This document shows positions 16,472 through 25,193 of a stretch of 64,000 nt of DNA, piece by piece. Position numbers and translations under genes: made by a program. How positions within the stretch are numbered: the first letter of the stretch is position 1; each line of letters opens with the position of its first letter. Where the stretch lies: NCBI GenBank assembly GCA_965206395.1, contig CBDBJK010000008.1:61651-125650 (forward strand), in the 5' to 3' direction. The notes below the pieces were generated by a model, which ran no database searches, was not told where the DNA came from, and saw only the letters and a list, made by a program, of their open reading frames with translations. The DNA is from CBDBJK01 sp965206395 (GTDB taxonomy: Bacteria > Chloroflexota > Dehalococcoidia > Lucifugimonadales > CATOSD01).

Positions 16472-16510
16472 AAGGTGGCTGTTGCGAGTTCGAGTCTCGC
16501 CCCACGCTCC
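16472..16510 (+). repeat. tRNA-Gly 3'-half copy (putative attR)
   Basis: Bases 16472-16499 repeat 15488-15515 exactly (28 bp, starting AAGGTGGCTGTTGCGAG), and similarity continues through CCC-CGCTCC with two mismatches. It comprises the anticodon 3' stem, variable loop and T arm of tRNA-Gly(TCC) without the 5' half, as expected for the far attachment site of an integrated element. Confidence 0.8.
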
Positions 16511-16535
16511 CGTTTAGCCTGGAATTACAGCATTG

Positions 16536-16562
16536 AAGACCACCCATTTGGGTGGTCTTTTT
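16536..16562 (+). terminator. Rho-independent terminator
   Basis: Perfect 10-bp stem AAGACCACCC (16536-16545) with GGGTGGTCTT (16550-16559), a four-base loop and a T-rich tail. It was probably the native terminator of the tRNA-Gly transcript before the intervening insertion displaced it by about 1 kb. Confidence 0.9.
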
Positions 16563-16666
16563 GTTTGCATCCAAAGCGATGCACTACATAGCGGTCGCCT
16601 AAAGTGGTAAATTATAGTCGCGCGTTGTAACACTGAAAACAAAGGCTTACAAAGGAGGCTTCAGGA

Positions 16667-17497
16667 ATGCCAGAGCCAGTCGTACGTACACCATTGCCCG
16701 GTTGGTCGCATGATGAACTGTTGTATGAGACCGCTGACGAGGGGAAAATTGCGATCATCACCATGAATCGCCCGCAACGCATGAACGCCAGCGACCCGGG
16801 GATGACGCAGCGTTGGGTAGATGCATGGACAACTTTCGCGGATGACGAAAACTGTTTGGTCGCCATCGTGACCGGAGCGGGTGACCGGGCGTTTTCCGCA
16901 GGACAGGACTTGAAGATCCGCGCTGATCTTGAGGAGGAAGGAGGAGACGCTCCTTACAGAAACCGTGTTCGTTCGGTAGTTCCTATTGGCGAAAAGCTTG
17001 GCTGTTGGAAGCCGACTATCGCCGCCATAAACGGCTACGCGATTGCCGGGGGCTGGTCGGTCGCTCAATATTGCACATTCAGGATTGCGGCAGAGCATGC
17101 CGAGATGAATATCGCGGAAGCACGCTGGAATCAAGGCGCGGGCTTCGTCGCTACTTTGTCGCGGATCGTGGGCATTGGGACAGCCCTGGAGTTCTGTCTT
17201 ATGGGCGACCGCAGGTTCACGGCTCAACGAGCGTATGAGGTCGGCCTGGTGAATAGAGTCGTGCCGAAAGAACAGCTTATGGACGAAGCCATCGATTGGG
17301 CGAGGACATTAGTGAGAATGGCTCCGAGGGTGATTAGCAACTTCAATCAGCTCGTTCACCAATGTTATTCCATGAGCACGCTTGAGGCGCAGGCCTTCGC
17401 ATCGGCGCTGGAAGCCAATCTGCGCGGCATGGAGGACTCGCTGGAAGGCCCCAAGGCTTTTGCCGAGAAACGGGTGGCACAGTTCAAGAATCGCTAG
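16667..17497 (+). CDS. Enoyl-CoA hydratase/isomerase (crotonase) family protein
   Basis: A 276-residue crotonase fold. The oxyanion-hole segments are clear: AFSAGQDLK (about 76-84) and KPTIAAINGYAIAGGWSVAQYC (about 115-136), followed by MNIAEARWNQGAGFVATLSRIVG where hydratases carry catalytic Glu residues. AGGW replaces the common AGGG, and the GAGGTQRL of classical hydratases is absent. The reaction could therefore be hydration, isomerisation or C-C cleavage of an acyl-CoA. RBS AAAGGAGG precedes ATG 16667. The gene is transcribed alone toward a minus-strand amidase. Confidence 0.9.
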   Translation: MPEPVVRTPLPGWSHDELLYETADEGKIAIITMNRPQRMNASDPGMTQRWVDAWTTFADDENCLVAIVTGAGDRAFSAGQDLKIRADLEEEGGDAPYRNRVRSVVPIGEKLGCWKPTIAAINGYAIAGGWSVAQYCTFRIAAEHAEMNIAEARWNQGAGFVATLSRIVGIGTALEFCLMGDRRFTAQRAYEVGLVNRVVPKEQLMDEAIDWARTLVRMAPRVISNFNQLVHQCYSMSTLEAQAFASALEANLRGMEDSLEGPKAFAEKRVAQFKNR

Positions 17498-17587
17498 CGA
17501 CTGAGCAGAACCGCAAGTCGATTGCCAGCGAATTGGACGGAATGGCACAGGCAGGTTTATCTTGTCAGGTACTCTTGATTCGTCGAA

Positions 17588-19006
17588 TCAGGAAACGGGA
17601 GGCCGCCTCATGTGCCAGTCGGTAGCCTGTTGATATACATGGGCGACTTTGAATACCAGGCCTTCTTCGAAAGGACGCCCCGCAATCTGTAATCCCAGTG
17701 GCAAGCCTTCCGAGTTTATTCCGCAGGGAACGGATATCGCAGGCACTCCCGCCATACTTAACGCCATCGTTCCTCCGGCGCGTCCTGATAATGCGTCGAT
17801 GTAATCCGCCTTGCTGTGAATATCGCTCTCTGTCTGTATCTTTCCCGCACCACCCGGGGATGTGGCTCCTATCAGGATGTCGAAGTTGCCAAAGGCTTCG
17901 ATAACTTGCCTTTCTACTGCCGCCCTGACTCTAAGAGCCAGGGTTTGCAGCCCCGCTGGAAGGATGGCGCCTACTGCGAGACGCACGCGCGTATTGTAGT
18001 CATAGTCTTCGTAACGAGTGAGAAGATGCTCACGATGGTAGCTGGCAGCCTCGGTATCAACAACGGCAGCATGAATGAAAGCAGTCTCGTTCATGAGGGG
18101 TATGCTGATTGTTTCTACTTCAGCACCCAACTCGCTCAACGTGTCTACACCGGCCTTCACAAACTGGCGAGTTTCGACCTCGATGCCATCATGGTTGAGC
18201 ATCTCTTCAACAACTCCAATGCGCACACCGTCGAGGCCGCCGTCTAGTTGGGCAACATAGTTTGGCACTGGCTTCGTGCTTGATGTGGGGTCTCTTGGGT
18301 CGTGTCCAGCTATCTGCTCAAGGATTATGGCACAGTCCTCGACGCTCCGGGCCAGAGGGCCTATGCAGTCTTGGGAACAGCATAATGGATAGACTCCATA
18401 CCGGCTGACCCTTGACCAGGTGGGTTTGAGTCCCGCAATCCCGCACAGAGAAGCAGGGCCTCGAACAGACCCTCCTGTATCCCCGCCTAGAGCGCCACTG
18501 CACAGGGCAGACGCCACGGCAGAACCAGAACCGCTAGACGAGCCTCCCGGTGTGCGTTCTACATCCCATGGGTTTCTGGGAGTGCCGAACGGGAAATTGA
18601 TTGTGCCACCCATGTGGAACTCCATCGTGTTCAAAGTGCCCAGAAGTATCGCCCCGGCTCGGTTTAAGTTCCTTACCACTGTCGCGTCTTCATCCGGCAC
18701 GAAATCTCTATAGATTTTAGAACCGCCGGTCGTGCGGACTCCATTTATATACATCTGATCTTTTACCGCAATGGGAATTCCATGAAGAGAGCCTTTGTAT
18801 TGCCCAGCGCCAATCTCTCGTTCCGCTTCACGTGCGGCTGCCAGCGCATCGTCGCGGCACACAGTGATGTATGAATTAAGCTGACCGTTGAACTGCTCTA
18901 TCCGATTCAGATACACTTCGGTCAGCTTCACCGGAGAGAGTTGCCCTGACCTCAATAGCTCTGCTTGTTCCCTTATGGTGAGAAAAGCCAGGCTTTTATC
19001 GTCCAT
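17588..19006 (-). CDS. Amidase signature enzyme
   Basis: This 472-residue amidase-signature hydrolase has the Ser-cisSer-Lys triad: Lys82 in GIPIAVKDQMY, the cis-Ser in PGGSSSGSGSA (about 156-158), and the nucleophile Ser180 in GGDTGGSVRGPAS. It resembles GatA and aryl/acyl amidases. ATG 19006 is set by GGAGG 7 bases upstream and overlaps the preceding GatC-like ORF by 11 bp, so the two are translated together. A tRNA amidotransferase role is unlikely because GatB is absent. A secondary-amide or carbamoyl substrate is more plausible. Confidence 0.92.
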   Translation of the reverse strand: MDDKSLAFLTIREQAELLRSGQLSPVKLTEVYLNRIEQFNGQLNSYITVCRDDALAAAREAEREIGAGQYKGSLHGIPIAVKDQMYINGVRTTGGSKIYRDFVPDEDATVVRNLNRAGAILLGTLNTMEFHMGGTINFPFGTPRNPWDVERTPGGSSSGSGSAVASALCSGALGGDTGGSVRGPASLCGIAGLKPTWSRVSRYGVYPLCCSQDCIGPLARSVEDCAIILEQIAGHDPRDPTSSTKPVPNYVAQLDGGLDGVRIGVVEEMLNHDGIEVETRQFVKAGVDTLSELGAEVETISIPLMNETAFIHAAVVDTEAASYHREHLLTRYEDYDYNTRVRLAVGAILPAGLQTLALRVRAAVERQVIEAFGNFDILIGATSPGGAGKIQTESDIHSKADYIDALSGRAGGTMALSMAGVPAISVPCGINSEGLPLGLQIAGRPFEEGLVFKVAHVYQQATDWHMRRPPVS

Positions 19007-19193
19007 CGTCGTTCCTCCGACCGGGTTGTGGAGGCCACGGTTCTGTATCACCAACATCGAGGCGGTCCAACCCCTGCAATACCTCCACCACCGCGTTGTA
19101 ACGATGCGTGATCTCTGTCAGGTCCGGGTCGGGAACATGGTAGCCCAAAGATTGGAGAAGTCCCGCCACCTGTTCCTTGGTAAAATCTGCCAT
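18996..19193 (-). CDS. GatC/AtzG-like small amidase partner
   Basis: A 65-residue helical protein starting MADFTKEQVAGLLQSLG with LTEITHRYNAVVEVLQGLDRLDV, followed by EPWP. This layout of two helices, then a loop ending in EP, matches GatC and the AtzG-type subunits that stabilise amidase-signature enzymes. RBS AGAGGAG lies 6 bases before ATG 19193. It overlaps the amidase by 11 bp, arguing for a stoichiometric complex. Similarity to GatC is judged by eye. Confidence 0.7.
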   Translation of the reverse strand: MADFTKEQVAGLLQSLGYHVPDPDLTEITHRYNAVVEVLQGLDRLDVGDTEPWPPQPGRRNDDGR

Positions 19194-19315
19194 GATTTCT
19201 CCTCTTTGCTCTTTCTGTATATGAAATGCCGGGGTTCATCTTTTGGGCAGGGTTATCTGTGCCGATCTAGCTTGTCCTTCAGAGCACACCGAGGTCGCCG
19301 GTGGCTGCGGCGACC

Positions 19316-20404
19316 CTACATCGTCAGCGCCACATGAATGCACTCTCTTTTCGCCGCCTCTGGAAACGCCTTGTTGATCTCATCAAGTGGGAACTTGTCC
19401 GAGATAATCTTGTGGTACGGATACCGATGCTGAGTGCGCACCAGCAGGTCCAGCGCACGAGGAATAACCCACTTTTCGTATACTACAACGCCGAAGATGG
19501 TTCGACTGGCGCGCACCACTGTAGGCGGTATGATCTCGGCTGGTGTCGGCGTGATGCTTCCTATCCACAGATATCGTCCACCGGGCCGCATCATGTCCAG
19601 ACCTTCCTGCACTACCGATGGAACACCGGTTAGCTCGGCTACTACATCGACGCCATGCCCTCCTGTCCACTCCCGCACCCTGGCAATCCGCTCCTCGGAC
19701 GATGTTTCGTCAACGTTGATGGTTTTGTCAGCCCCGAACTCCTCGGCAAGCCGCAATCGGGAGTTCATGCGGTCGAGGACTATGATCTGTCCCGCGCCCA
19801 TCTCTCTGGCGACGGCTGTGGCGTATAGTCCCAGACCACCCACGCCCTGGATTACCACTGTATCTCCGAGGGTTATACCTACCCTGTGCAGACCATACAG
19901 CACTTCTGCCAGAGCGCAGTTGACGGGAGACACCAACTCGTCGGCAAGTTCATCGGGCACCTTGAAGACCCAGTGTCCAGATCGCATGTAGAAATACTGG
20001 GCGAATGCTCCGTTGAAATGCGGGTACTCGTCGGGAGCTAGATCGCGGTCTCGGTATCGATATGGACATGCGGCGTCGCCATGCATGCAGGCGCTGCACA
20101 CATTACATGGCCTGAAATAGGAATACGCGATTCGATCGCCTATCTTCAGTGGGTTGCCCATGCTATCAAAACGAACACTATGCCCGATATCGTAGACATC
20201 GCCAAACATCTCGTGGCCTGGAATAGTCCCGGTCCCGCCAACATTGCCAGAAGTCCGGCCTTCCCATCCATGCAGATCGGAGCCGCAGATGTTGGCGAGC
20301 CTGATTTTGACGAGAATATCGTCGGGGCTAACTTCGGGGACTGTGTATTCACGTATATCGAAGGGCGCTCCAGGTGAAGTGGCAACTGCTGCTTTGCCTT
20401 TCAT
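19316..20404 (-). CDS. Zinc-dependent alcohol dehydrogenase (MDR family)
   Basis: A 362-residue medium-chain dehydrogenase. The catalytic zinc site uses NICGSDLHGWEG (Cys about 40) and PGHEMFG. The structural zinc loop is CNVCSACMHGDAACPY with four cysteines. The coenzyme fold is GVGGLGLYATAVAREMGA, followed by VLDRMNSRL, where the Asp favours NAD. It is closest in pattern to threonine/sorbitol dehydrogenase-like enzymes acting on polyols or alcohols. RBS AAAGGA precedes ATG 20404. Confidence 0.92.
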   Translation of the reverse strand: MKGKAAVATSPGAPFDIREYTVPEVSPDDILVKIRLANICGSDLHGWEGRTSGNVGGTGTIPGHEMFGDVYDIGHSVRFDSMGNPLKIGDRIAYSYFRPCNVCSACMHGDAACPYRYRDRDLAPDEYPHFNGAFAQYFYMRSGHWVFKVPDELADELVSPVNCALAEVLYGLHRVGITLGDTVVIQGVGGLGLYATAVAREMGAGQIIVLDRMNSRLRLAEEFGADKTINVDETSSEERIARVREWTGGHGVDVVAELTGVPSVVQEGLDMMRPGGRYLWIGSITPTPAEIIPPTVVRASRTIFGVVVYEKWVIPRALDLLVRTQHRYPYHKIISDKFPLDEINKAFPEAAKRECIHVALTM

Positions 20405-20525
20405 CTCGACATCCTTTCTGCCTCAGTGTTTGAGGTGTCGGCCTGTGACATCAGCACTGGCCCCTGGAGGTTTCGCCTACCAACATGCCGGGGCATATAT
20501 CCGGGCGGGTCTTTCTGACAAAGGG

Positions 20526-20729
20526 CTATCGGGCACGCTTGCCAATGAAGATGCCGCCGAGGGAGGCTCCTAAGATCGCGCCAACGACGCCGCCGACCAT
20601 GAAGCCAACTATGCCGCCAGTGCCCTCGACGATGGCATTGCCAATGTAACCGCCGACAAACCAGCCGACGAGGGCGCCGATCACGAAGCCGATCATGTCG
20701 CCTCTGTCGGTGACCATTTTTTTCAGCAT
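20526..20729 (-). CDS. Glycine-zipper membrane protein, 67 aa
   Basis: After a short basic start (MLKKMVTDRGD) the protein has two hydrophobic helices rich in GxxxG motifs: GFVIGALVGWFVGGYIGNAI and GGIVGFMVGGVVGAILGASLGG. It ends in KRAR, giving a hairpin topology. Glycine-zipper proteins of this size sit in the inner membrane. AGAGGGA lies about 5 bases before ATG 20729; an in-frame ATG at 20762 has no RBS. Function unknown. Confidence 0.6.
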   Translation of the reverse strand: MLKKMVTDRGDMIGFVIGALVGWFVGGYIGNAIVEGTGGIVGFMVGGVVGAILGASLGGIFIGKRAR

Positions 20730-20938
20730 GATTCCCTCTCTGAGCAGTTTCGTTGGCATCAACTCGTTCTTAGTTCATACCGCCGTCAACGGCGCAAAAC
20801 AGTGCGCCCAGCTTGCTCTCGAAGTTGGCTCCGCCAGCCACTTCGCGGATGCCACGACACTAGGTCTGATCTTTATCAGGCAGGCTCATTGCACCAGAAA
20901 GCATTGTCGTTGTCAATCAGTATGGAAATACAGGCTAC

Positions 20939-21952
20939 CTACTCCTCCGATACTTTGATGAGCAGCTTGCCGAAGTTCTCGCCGCGCATGAGACCGATAA
21001 ACGCCCTGGGCGCGTTTTCCAAACCTTCGACGACATCCTCTTTGTACTTGATTTTGCCTTCTTTGATCCACTGAGCAATACGCAGCCTCGCTTCCTCGTG
21101 GCGATTGGCGAACTGGCCCACGAGGAAGCCCTGAACCTTTGCCTGCTTGCGAACCAGAAGTCCCAGGTTGCGCGGCCCAGGCTCAGGCTCCTCCACGTTG
21201 TACTGGGAAATCTGTCCGCATATGGAGATACGCCCTCCGACGGCGATTTGCTCCATCACTGCGTCCGTAATAGGCCCTCCAACGTTATCAAAGTACACGT
21301 CGATTCCCTGGGGGCAGGCATCAGCCAGAGCAGAGGCTACATTTTCGGTCTTGTAGTTGATGCCAACATCGAAGCCTAGCTCGTCTACTATGTAGTCGAT
21401 TTTCGCTTGGGTTCCTGCGATGCCCACGGTACGACATCCCATGAGTTTTGATATCTGACCAACGATTGCTCCGACCGCACCGGACGCCGCCGATACGACG
21501 ACTGTGTCGCCGGGATTTGGTTCAGCCACGTCAAGGAATCCGAAGTAAGCGGTCATCCCCGGCATTCCCAGGATGCCAATGGCGGTTGAAATCGGCCCAA
21601 GCCCTGTGTCCACCTTGCGAAGGTTGCGCCCGTCGGAGATGCCGTAGTCTTGCCATCCCAGTGACCCTTCTACGATGTCTCCCACCGCAAATGCGGGAGT
21701 CCTGGTTTTGACGACTCTTCCGACGATACCGCCGACGACTACCTCGCCCAGCGCCACAGGCGTAGCATAGGACTGTGCGTCTCGCATACGCCCGCGCTGA
21801 TAGGGGTCTAGCGAAAGCCAGATCGCCCTGACGATGACTTCGCCCTCTCCTGGTTGCGGAACTGGCGATTCGACTTGCTTGAAGTCCGACTCGTTCGGGT
21901 ACCCGTCCGGCCTTACAGCAAGCGTAATCTGGTGATTGATTTCTGTGCTCAT
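20939..21952 (-). CDS. NADP-dependent MDR oxidoreductase (PTGR/CurA-like)
   Basis: A 337-residue zinc-independent medium-chain reductase. It has LDPYQRGRM (about 48-56), ILGMPGMTAYFGFLDVAEP, the nucleotide loop SAASGAVGAIVGQISKLMGC, and YFDNVGG (about 223), all typical of the leukotriene B4 12-hydroxydehydrogenase / 15-oxoprostaglandin 13-reductase / YncB family. Members reduce alpha,beta-unsaturated carbonyls with NADPH. TAGGAGG lies upstream of ATG 21952. Confidence 0.93.
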   Translation of the reverse strand: MSTEINHQITLAVRPDGYPNESDFKQVESPVPQPGEGEVIVRAIWLSLDPYQRGRMRDAQSYATPVALGEVVVGGIVGRVVKTRTPAFAVGDIVEGSLGWQDYGISDGRNLRKVDTGLGPISTAIGILGMPGMTAYFGFLDVAEPNPGDTVVVSAASGAVGAIVGQISKLMGCRTVGIAGTQAKIDYIVDELGFDVGINYKTENVASALADACPQGIDVYFDNVGGPITDAVMEQIAVGGRISICGQISQYNVEEPEPGPRNLGLLVRKQAKVQGFLVGQFANRHEEARLRIAQWIKEGKIKYKEDVVEGLENAPRAFIGLMRGENFGKLLIKVSEE

Positions 21953-22038
21953 TATCGATTTTGCCTCCTATTCAACTCTGCCCATCTGGAATGTCTAATT
22001 TTCCGTGTAAACAGCGGCCTGACGAATGCTCCTGCAAC

Positions 22039-23244
22039 CTAGCTGCGCTTGTCCGAAACAAGCCTGCCTTCTTTGAAAACCATCTCCAGAGAGCGAAGGT
22101 GGTTAATATCTTCCAGGGGGTCTTGGCTGACGACTATCAAGTCCGCCAGCTTTCCCACCTCTACCGTACCCAGGTCTTGGCCCATGCCACACAGTTCGGC
22201 TGCGTTCTTCGTGGCTGCCACAAGGGTCTGCCAGGGCGTTGCGCCGTCCTTTACCCACAGCCCCATCTCAAGCAACGCAGCGTCTTTGAGAGGGTACAAA
22301 TCAGACCCAAGGGCCATTTTTACACCAGCATCGAGTGCGCGCTGAAACCACATGCGATGCTCCCCCACCGCATCCTCAGCGCGTTCGACGAGGTCAGGGG
22401 CAAGATTGCGGGTTTCCATCCATTCCTTTTCCCACCGGGTTACGTTCTGGCTAGGGGTCATGTGGCTAATCCCAAGGGTGGGCACGTACCATGTGCCGCG
22501 CTCCACGAACATCTGGATGCACTCGTTGTCCATGATGTAGCCGTGCTCAACGGTATGAGCGCCCAGGCTTATGGCTGCCTTGACCGCGTCAGGGTTGGCG
22601 GCGTGCGCCATGACTTTGTAATCACGTTGATGGCAGATGTCGAAAGCAGCCTCTAGCTCCGACTTGAGGAAGAACGAGTGACAATGGCGGTCCCACGATG
22701 GCCCCATAATCCCGCCCGACAGGTTCAGCTTGATGTGATCGACGCCATTTTTGATCTGCTCTCGTATGGCCTTCACGAAACCCTCGGGGCCATCGCATTC
22801 CATCGCGTTGCCCGATGTGAGGAAATGGCCCGCAGTAGTAGTCAGAAAATAGCCACTGGCAAATATACGAGGGCCTGTATATCGCCCAGAATCGAACGCC
22901 CTTTTCCAGGCCACGTCGATGAAGTGGCCTGCCCCTCCACTGCGGATTCCCGTCACCCCAGATTCGACGAGACCTTCGATGGCGTTGCGACCAGCCTCTA
23001 CTGTCTGCTCGGTTACAGGGGCGTTTGCGATGCTAGCGCCTCCCAGATGCACGTGTACGTCCCACAGACCTGGAAGCAGATATGACCCATTGAGGTCGAT
23101 TACCTGGGCGTCCCTGGTACTTGGCGAGTGGCTGCCATCAAGTATCTTCGTGATGCGGCCATCCTCAATCGTTACGCTCGCCGCCTCGATGGTCTGAGGG
23201 TTCACGCAGTCGATCAGGTTGGCATTGGTGAGAACCAAGGTCAT
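22039..23244 (-). CDS. Amidohydrolase family protein
   Basis: About 401 residues with the metal-dependent amidohydrolase fold. LLPGLWDVHVHLGG gives the HxH metal pair, VDHIKLNLSGG is likely the bridging Lys region, VMAHAANPDAVKAAISLGAHTVEHG supplies the two later His ligands, and ALGSDLYPLKDA the Asp. The small flanking beta domain runs from LVLTNANLIDC and ends in GKLADLIVVSQDPL. This architecture is found in imidazolonepropionase/prolidase-like subgroups that hydrolyse amide or cyclic substrates. ATG 23244 after a G-rich RBS is preferred to 23256. Confidence 0.9.
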   Translation of the reverse strand: MTLVLTNANLIDCVNPQTIEAASVTIEDGRITKILDGSHSPSTRDAQVIDLNGSYLLPGLWDVHVHLGGASIANAPVTEQTVEAGRNAIEGLVESGVTGIRSGGAGHFIDVAWKRAFDSGRYTGPRIFASGYFLTTTAGHFLTSGNAMECDGPEGFVKAIREQIKNGVDHIKLNLSGGIMGPSWDRHCHSFFLKSELEAAFDICHQRDYKVMAHAANPDAVKAAISLGAHTVEHGYIMDNECIQMFVERGTWYVPTLGISHMTPSQNVTRWEKEWMETRNLAPDLVERAEDAVGEHRMWFQRALDAGVKMALGSDLYPLKDAALLEMGLWVKDGATPWQTLVAATKNAAELCGMGQDLGTVEVGKLADLIVVSQDPLEDINHLRSLEMVFKEGRLVSDKRS

Positions 23245-23598
23245 AACTACCCCCATCTACATAAAGCCATATTACCCACTTGTCCTTCTCGGGTGCTTTG
23301 CAATTTGCCGTGGCCGTTTCCTGCTAGCATTGGCATTGTTTTCCATCGCTTGGCTAGCTTCTCGGTATGTTCTCAGCCCACATACTTTCTGGCAGTGCAG
23401 GCCGCCCCTATTATACATGCAAGTCAGGGAGACAATCAGAGGCCAATCTTCGAGCATATATTTATCAGATAGCCGCAAGTAGATTCTGGATGGGTTGTTC
23501 TCTCTATGCCCTGACTGCTCTCTTTTGCACTATTGAAAATGCATTACTAAAACCGACGTGCATATGGGTTTAAGACCTTGCTAGACTGAATGCGCTGA
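23245..23598. other. Divergent intergenic region
   Basis: About 450 bases separate the amidohydrolase start (minus strand) from the first CapA-like gene (plus strand). The stretch shows only spurious short ORFs. A good plus-strand promoter occupies its right edge (listed separately). No convincing minus-strand hexamer pair was found. Confidence 0.4.
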
Positions 23599-23627
23599 TT
23601 GTCAGGGCATGAGCGTTATGCTAGAAT
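23599..23627 (+). promoter_or_regulatory. Sigma-70 promoter of CapA-like gene 1
   Basis: -35 TTGTCA (23599-23604, 5 of 6), a 17-base spacer and -10 TAGAAT (23622-23627, 5 of 6) lie about 65 bases before ATG 23692. The -10 region and the leader after it are recognisably repeated before the second paralogue, where the -10 equivalent reads CAGAGT and is probably inactive. Confidence 0.6.
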
Positions 23628-23691
23628 CGACGCCGTAAGCTGGCTGGCAAAGTCAGTCGTCCATCAGTCCCTCAATGGAAAGGAGAGAATC

Positions 23692-25044
23692 ATGTTGTAC
23701 GAATCGGAAAGTGGCGATATTTCAATGGCAGTTACCGGAGAGTCTCTCATTACGCGGGCCATGTCCGTGTTCCGAGAGGAGCGATTCTTGGGAATACGAA
23801 ACATGCTCCACAACTCCGATGTGCGTTTCTCGAACGCTGAAATGATTTTCCATAACTATGAGAACCCGCCCACTCATCGACCTGGGGGCACCTACATGCG
23901 GTGCGACCCGCGCTTTATTAAAGACCTCCAATGGATAGGGATAAACCTGGTTGGCGTTGCCAATAATCACTCATATGACTATGGCGAAGGCGGCGTGCTG
24001 ACCAACATCAAGAACCTGGACGAGTATGATATGCCCCACGCAGGCACGGGGAAGCATCTCGCAGAGGCCACGGCTCCCACGTACATGGACACGCCCAAGG
24101 GCAGGGTCGCGCTCATAGCTGCCACAAGCTCAGGGCCTCCGGGGAATCGCGCGGGTGAGGAACGCAGAGACGTCAAGGGCCGTCCAGGGTCTAACGTCAT
24201 CCGCTGGACTACCGAGTGGACAATAGACCGCGAGTCCTTCGACGCCTTTCGTCGTGTCTCCGAGAAGATGGGATGGCCTGAGCATATAGCGCAGATGGGG
24301 CAGTCGGGCTACGCAGCGCAGTTGCACGAATCGGACTCAGAGCTTCACTTCCTTGACCAGGCTCAATACGTAGAAGACCAGTCCGCCAAGTTTGTGCTGG
24401 GCGAGGTCTTCGAGAAGCATACCAAGATCAACGAGGACGACCTGCAGCGGAACCTACAGCGCGTTAGCGACGCCCGCAGGATGGCCGATTGGGTGCTGTT
24501 CACCATCCACAACCACGAAGGCGGCGAAACCATAGAGGAGCCTTCAGACCACATCAAGGTGCTGGCACACGCCGTTATCGACGCGGGCGCAGACGCCTTC
24601 CTGGGCCATGGCCCTCATAGGGACAGGGGCATCGAAATCTACAAAGGCAAGCCCATTTTCTACAGCCTGGGCGACTTCATTATGCAACAGGACACCGTTC
24701 TGCTGATGCCTCACGATAACATGCTGCGACAGGGACTCGACTGGGACGCCACGCCAGCAGACTTCTATGACGCCCGCACCGGCAATGAGACCAGAGGGCT
24801 GGGCGCTCTACCGCACATCTGGGAGAGCGCCATTGCCATGACCAGCTTCAGAGACAAGGAATTGACAGAACTGAAACTCGTTCCCATTGACCTTGGCTTC
24901 GGTCGGTCAAGAGCACAGCGAGGACGTCCTCTGCTGGCTGAAGGGCAGGTATCCGAGCAGGTCTTTGAGAGGTTCCAACGCCTGTCAAAGCCGTTCGGCA
25001 CCGAATTCAAAATCGAGAACAACACCGCGATTCTCCAAATCTAG
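23692..25044 (+). CDS. CapA-family protein, paralogue 1
   Basis: A 450-residue protein of the CapA/PGA-synthesis type, which has a metallophosphatase-like fold. Seen are MAVTGESLITRAMSVFREERF, VRFSNAEMIFHNYENP, GINLVGVANNHSYDYGEGGVLTNIKNLDE (the ANNH metal/active motif near residue 87), AHAVIDAGADAFLGHGPHRDRGIEIYKGKPIFYSLGDF, and a His-rich FTIHNHEGG. It lacks the signal peptide of capsule-associated CapA, so it should be cytosolic and may act on a small amide or phosphoester. The start ATG follows GGAAAGGAGAG. It is in tandem with a close copy. Confidence 0.85.
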   Translation: MLYESESGDISMAVTGESLITRAMSVFREERFLGIRNMLHNSDVRFSNAEMIFHNYENPPTHRPGGTYMRCDPRFIKDLQWIGINLVGVANNHSYDYGEGGVLTNIKNLDEYDMPHAGTGKHLAEATAPTYMDTPKGRVALIAATSSGPPGNRAGEERRDVKGRPGSNVIRWTTEWTIDRESFDAFRRVSEKMGWPEHIAQMGQSGYAAQLHESDSELHFLDQAQYVEDQSAKFVLGEVFEKHTKINEDDLQRNLQRVSDARRMADWVLFTIHNHEGGETIEEPSDHIKVLAHAVIDAGADAFLGHGPHRDRGIEIYKGKPIFYSLGDFIMQQDTVLLMPHDNMLRQGLDWDATPADFYDARTGNETRGLGALPHIWESAIAMTSFRDKELTELKLVPIDLGFGRSRAQRGRPLLAEGQVSEQVFERFQRLSKPFGTEFKIENNTAILQI

Positions 25045-25193
25045 GCGCTGCATAAACGTGTTCACTGCCTTCTCCCCGTCAGCAAACGTAGGTGGGGAGG
25101 AGGGCCATGCTCGGAAGCGCAGTATGCCAGAGTCGACGCCATAAGCTGGCAAAGTCGGTTGTCCATCATTCTATCAATGGAAAGGAAATAATC

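Larger units (their letters stand above)
15528..16499 (+). mobile_element. Putative mini-element integrated at tRNA-Gly
   Basis: A stretch of about 970 bp lies between the intact tRNA-Gly 3' half (15488-15515) and an exact 28-bp direct copy of it (16472-16499), the arrangement left by tyrosine-integrase elements. The interior is visibly AT-richer than its surroundings and holds only small ORFs: a 48-aa protein, a glycine-rich membrane/coiled-coil protein and a single-span membrane peptide. No integrase is present, so it would be a satellite or a decayed remnant. Confidence 0.5.
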
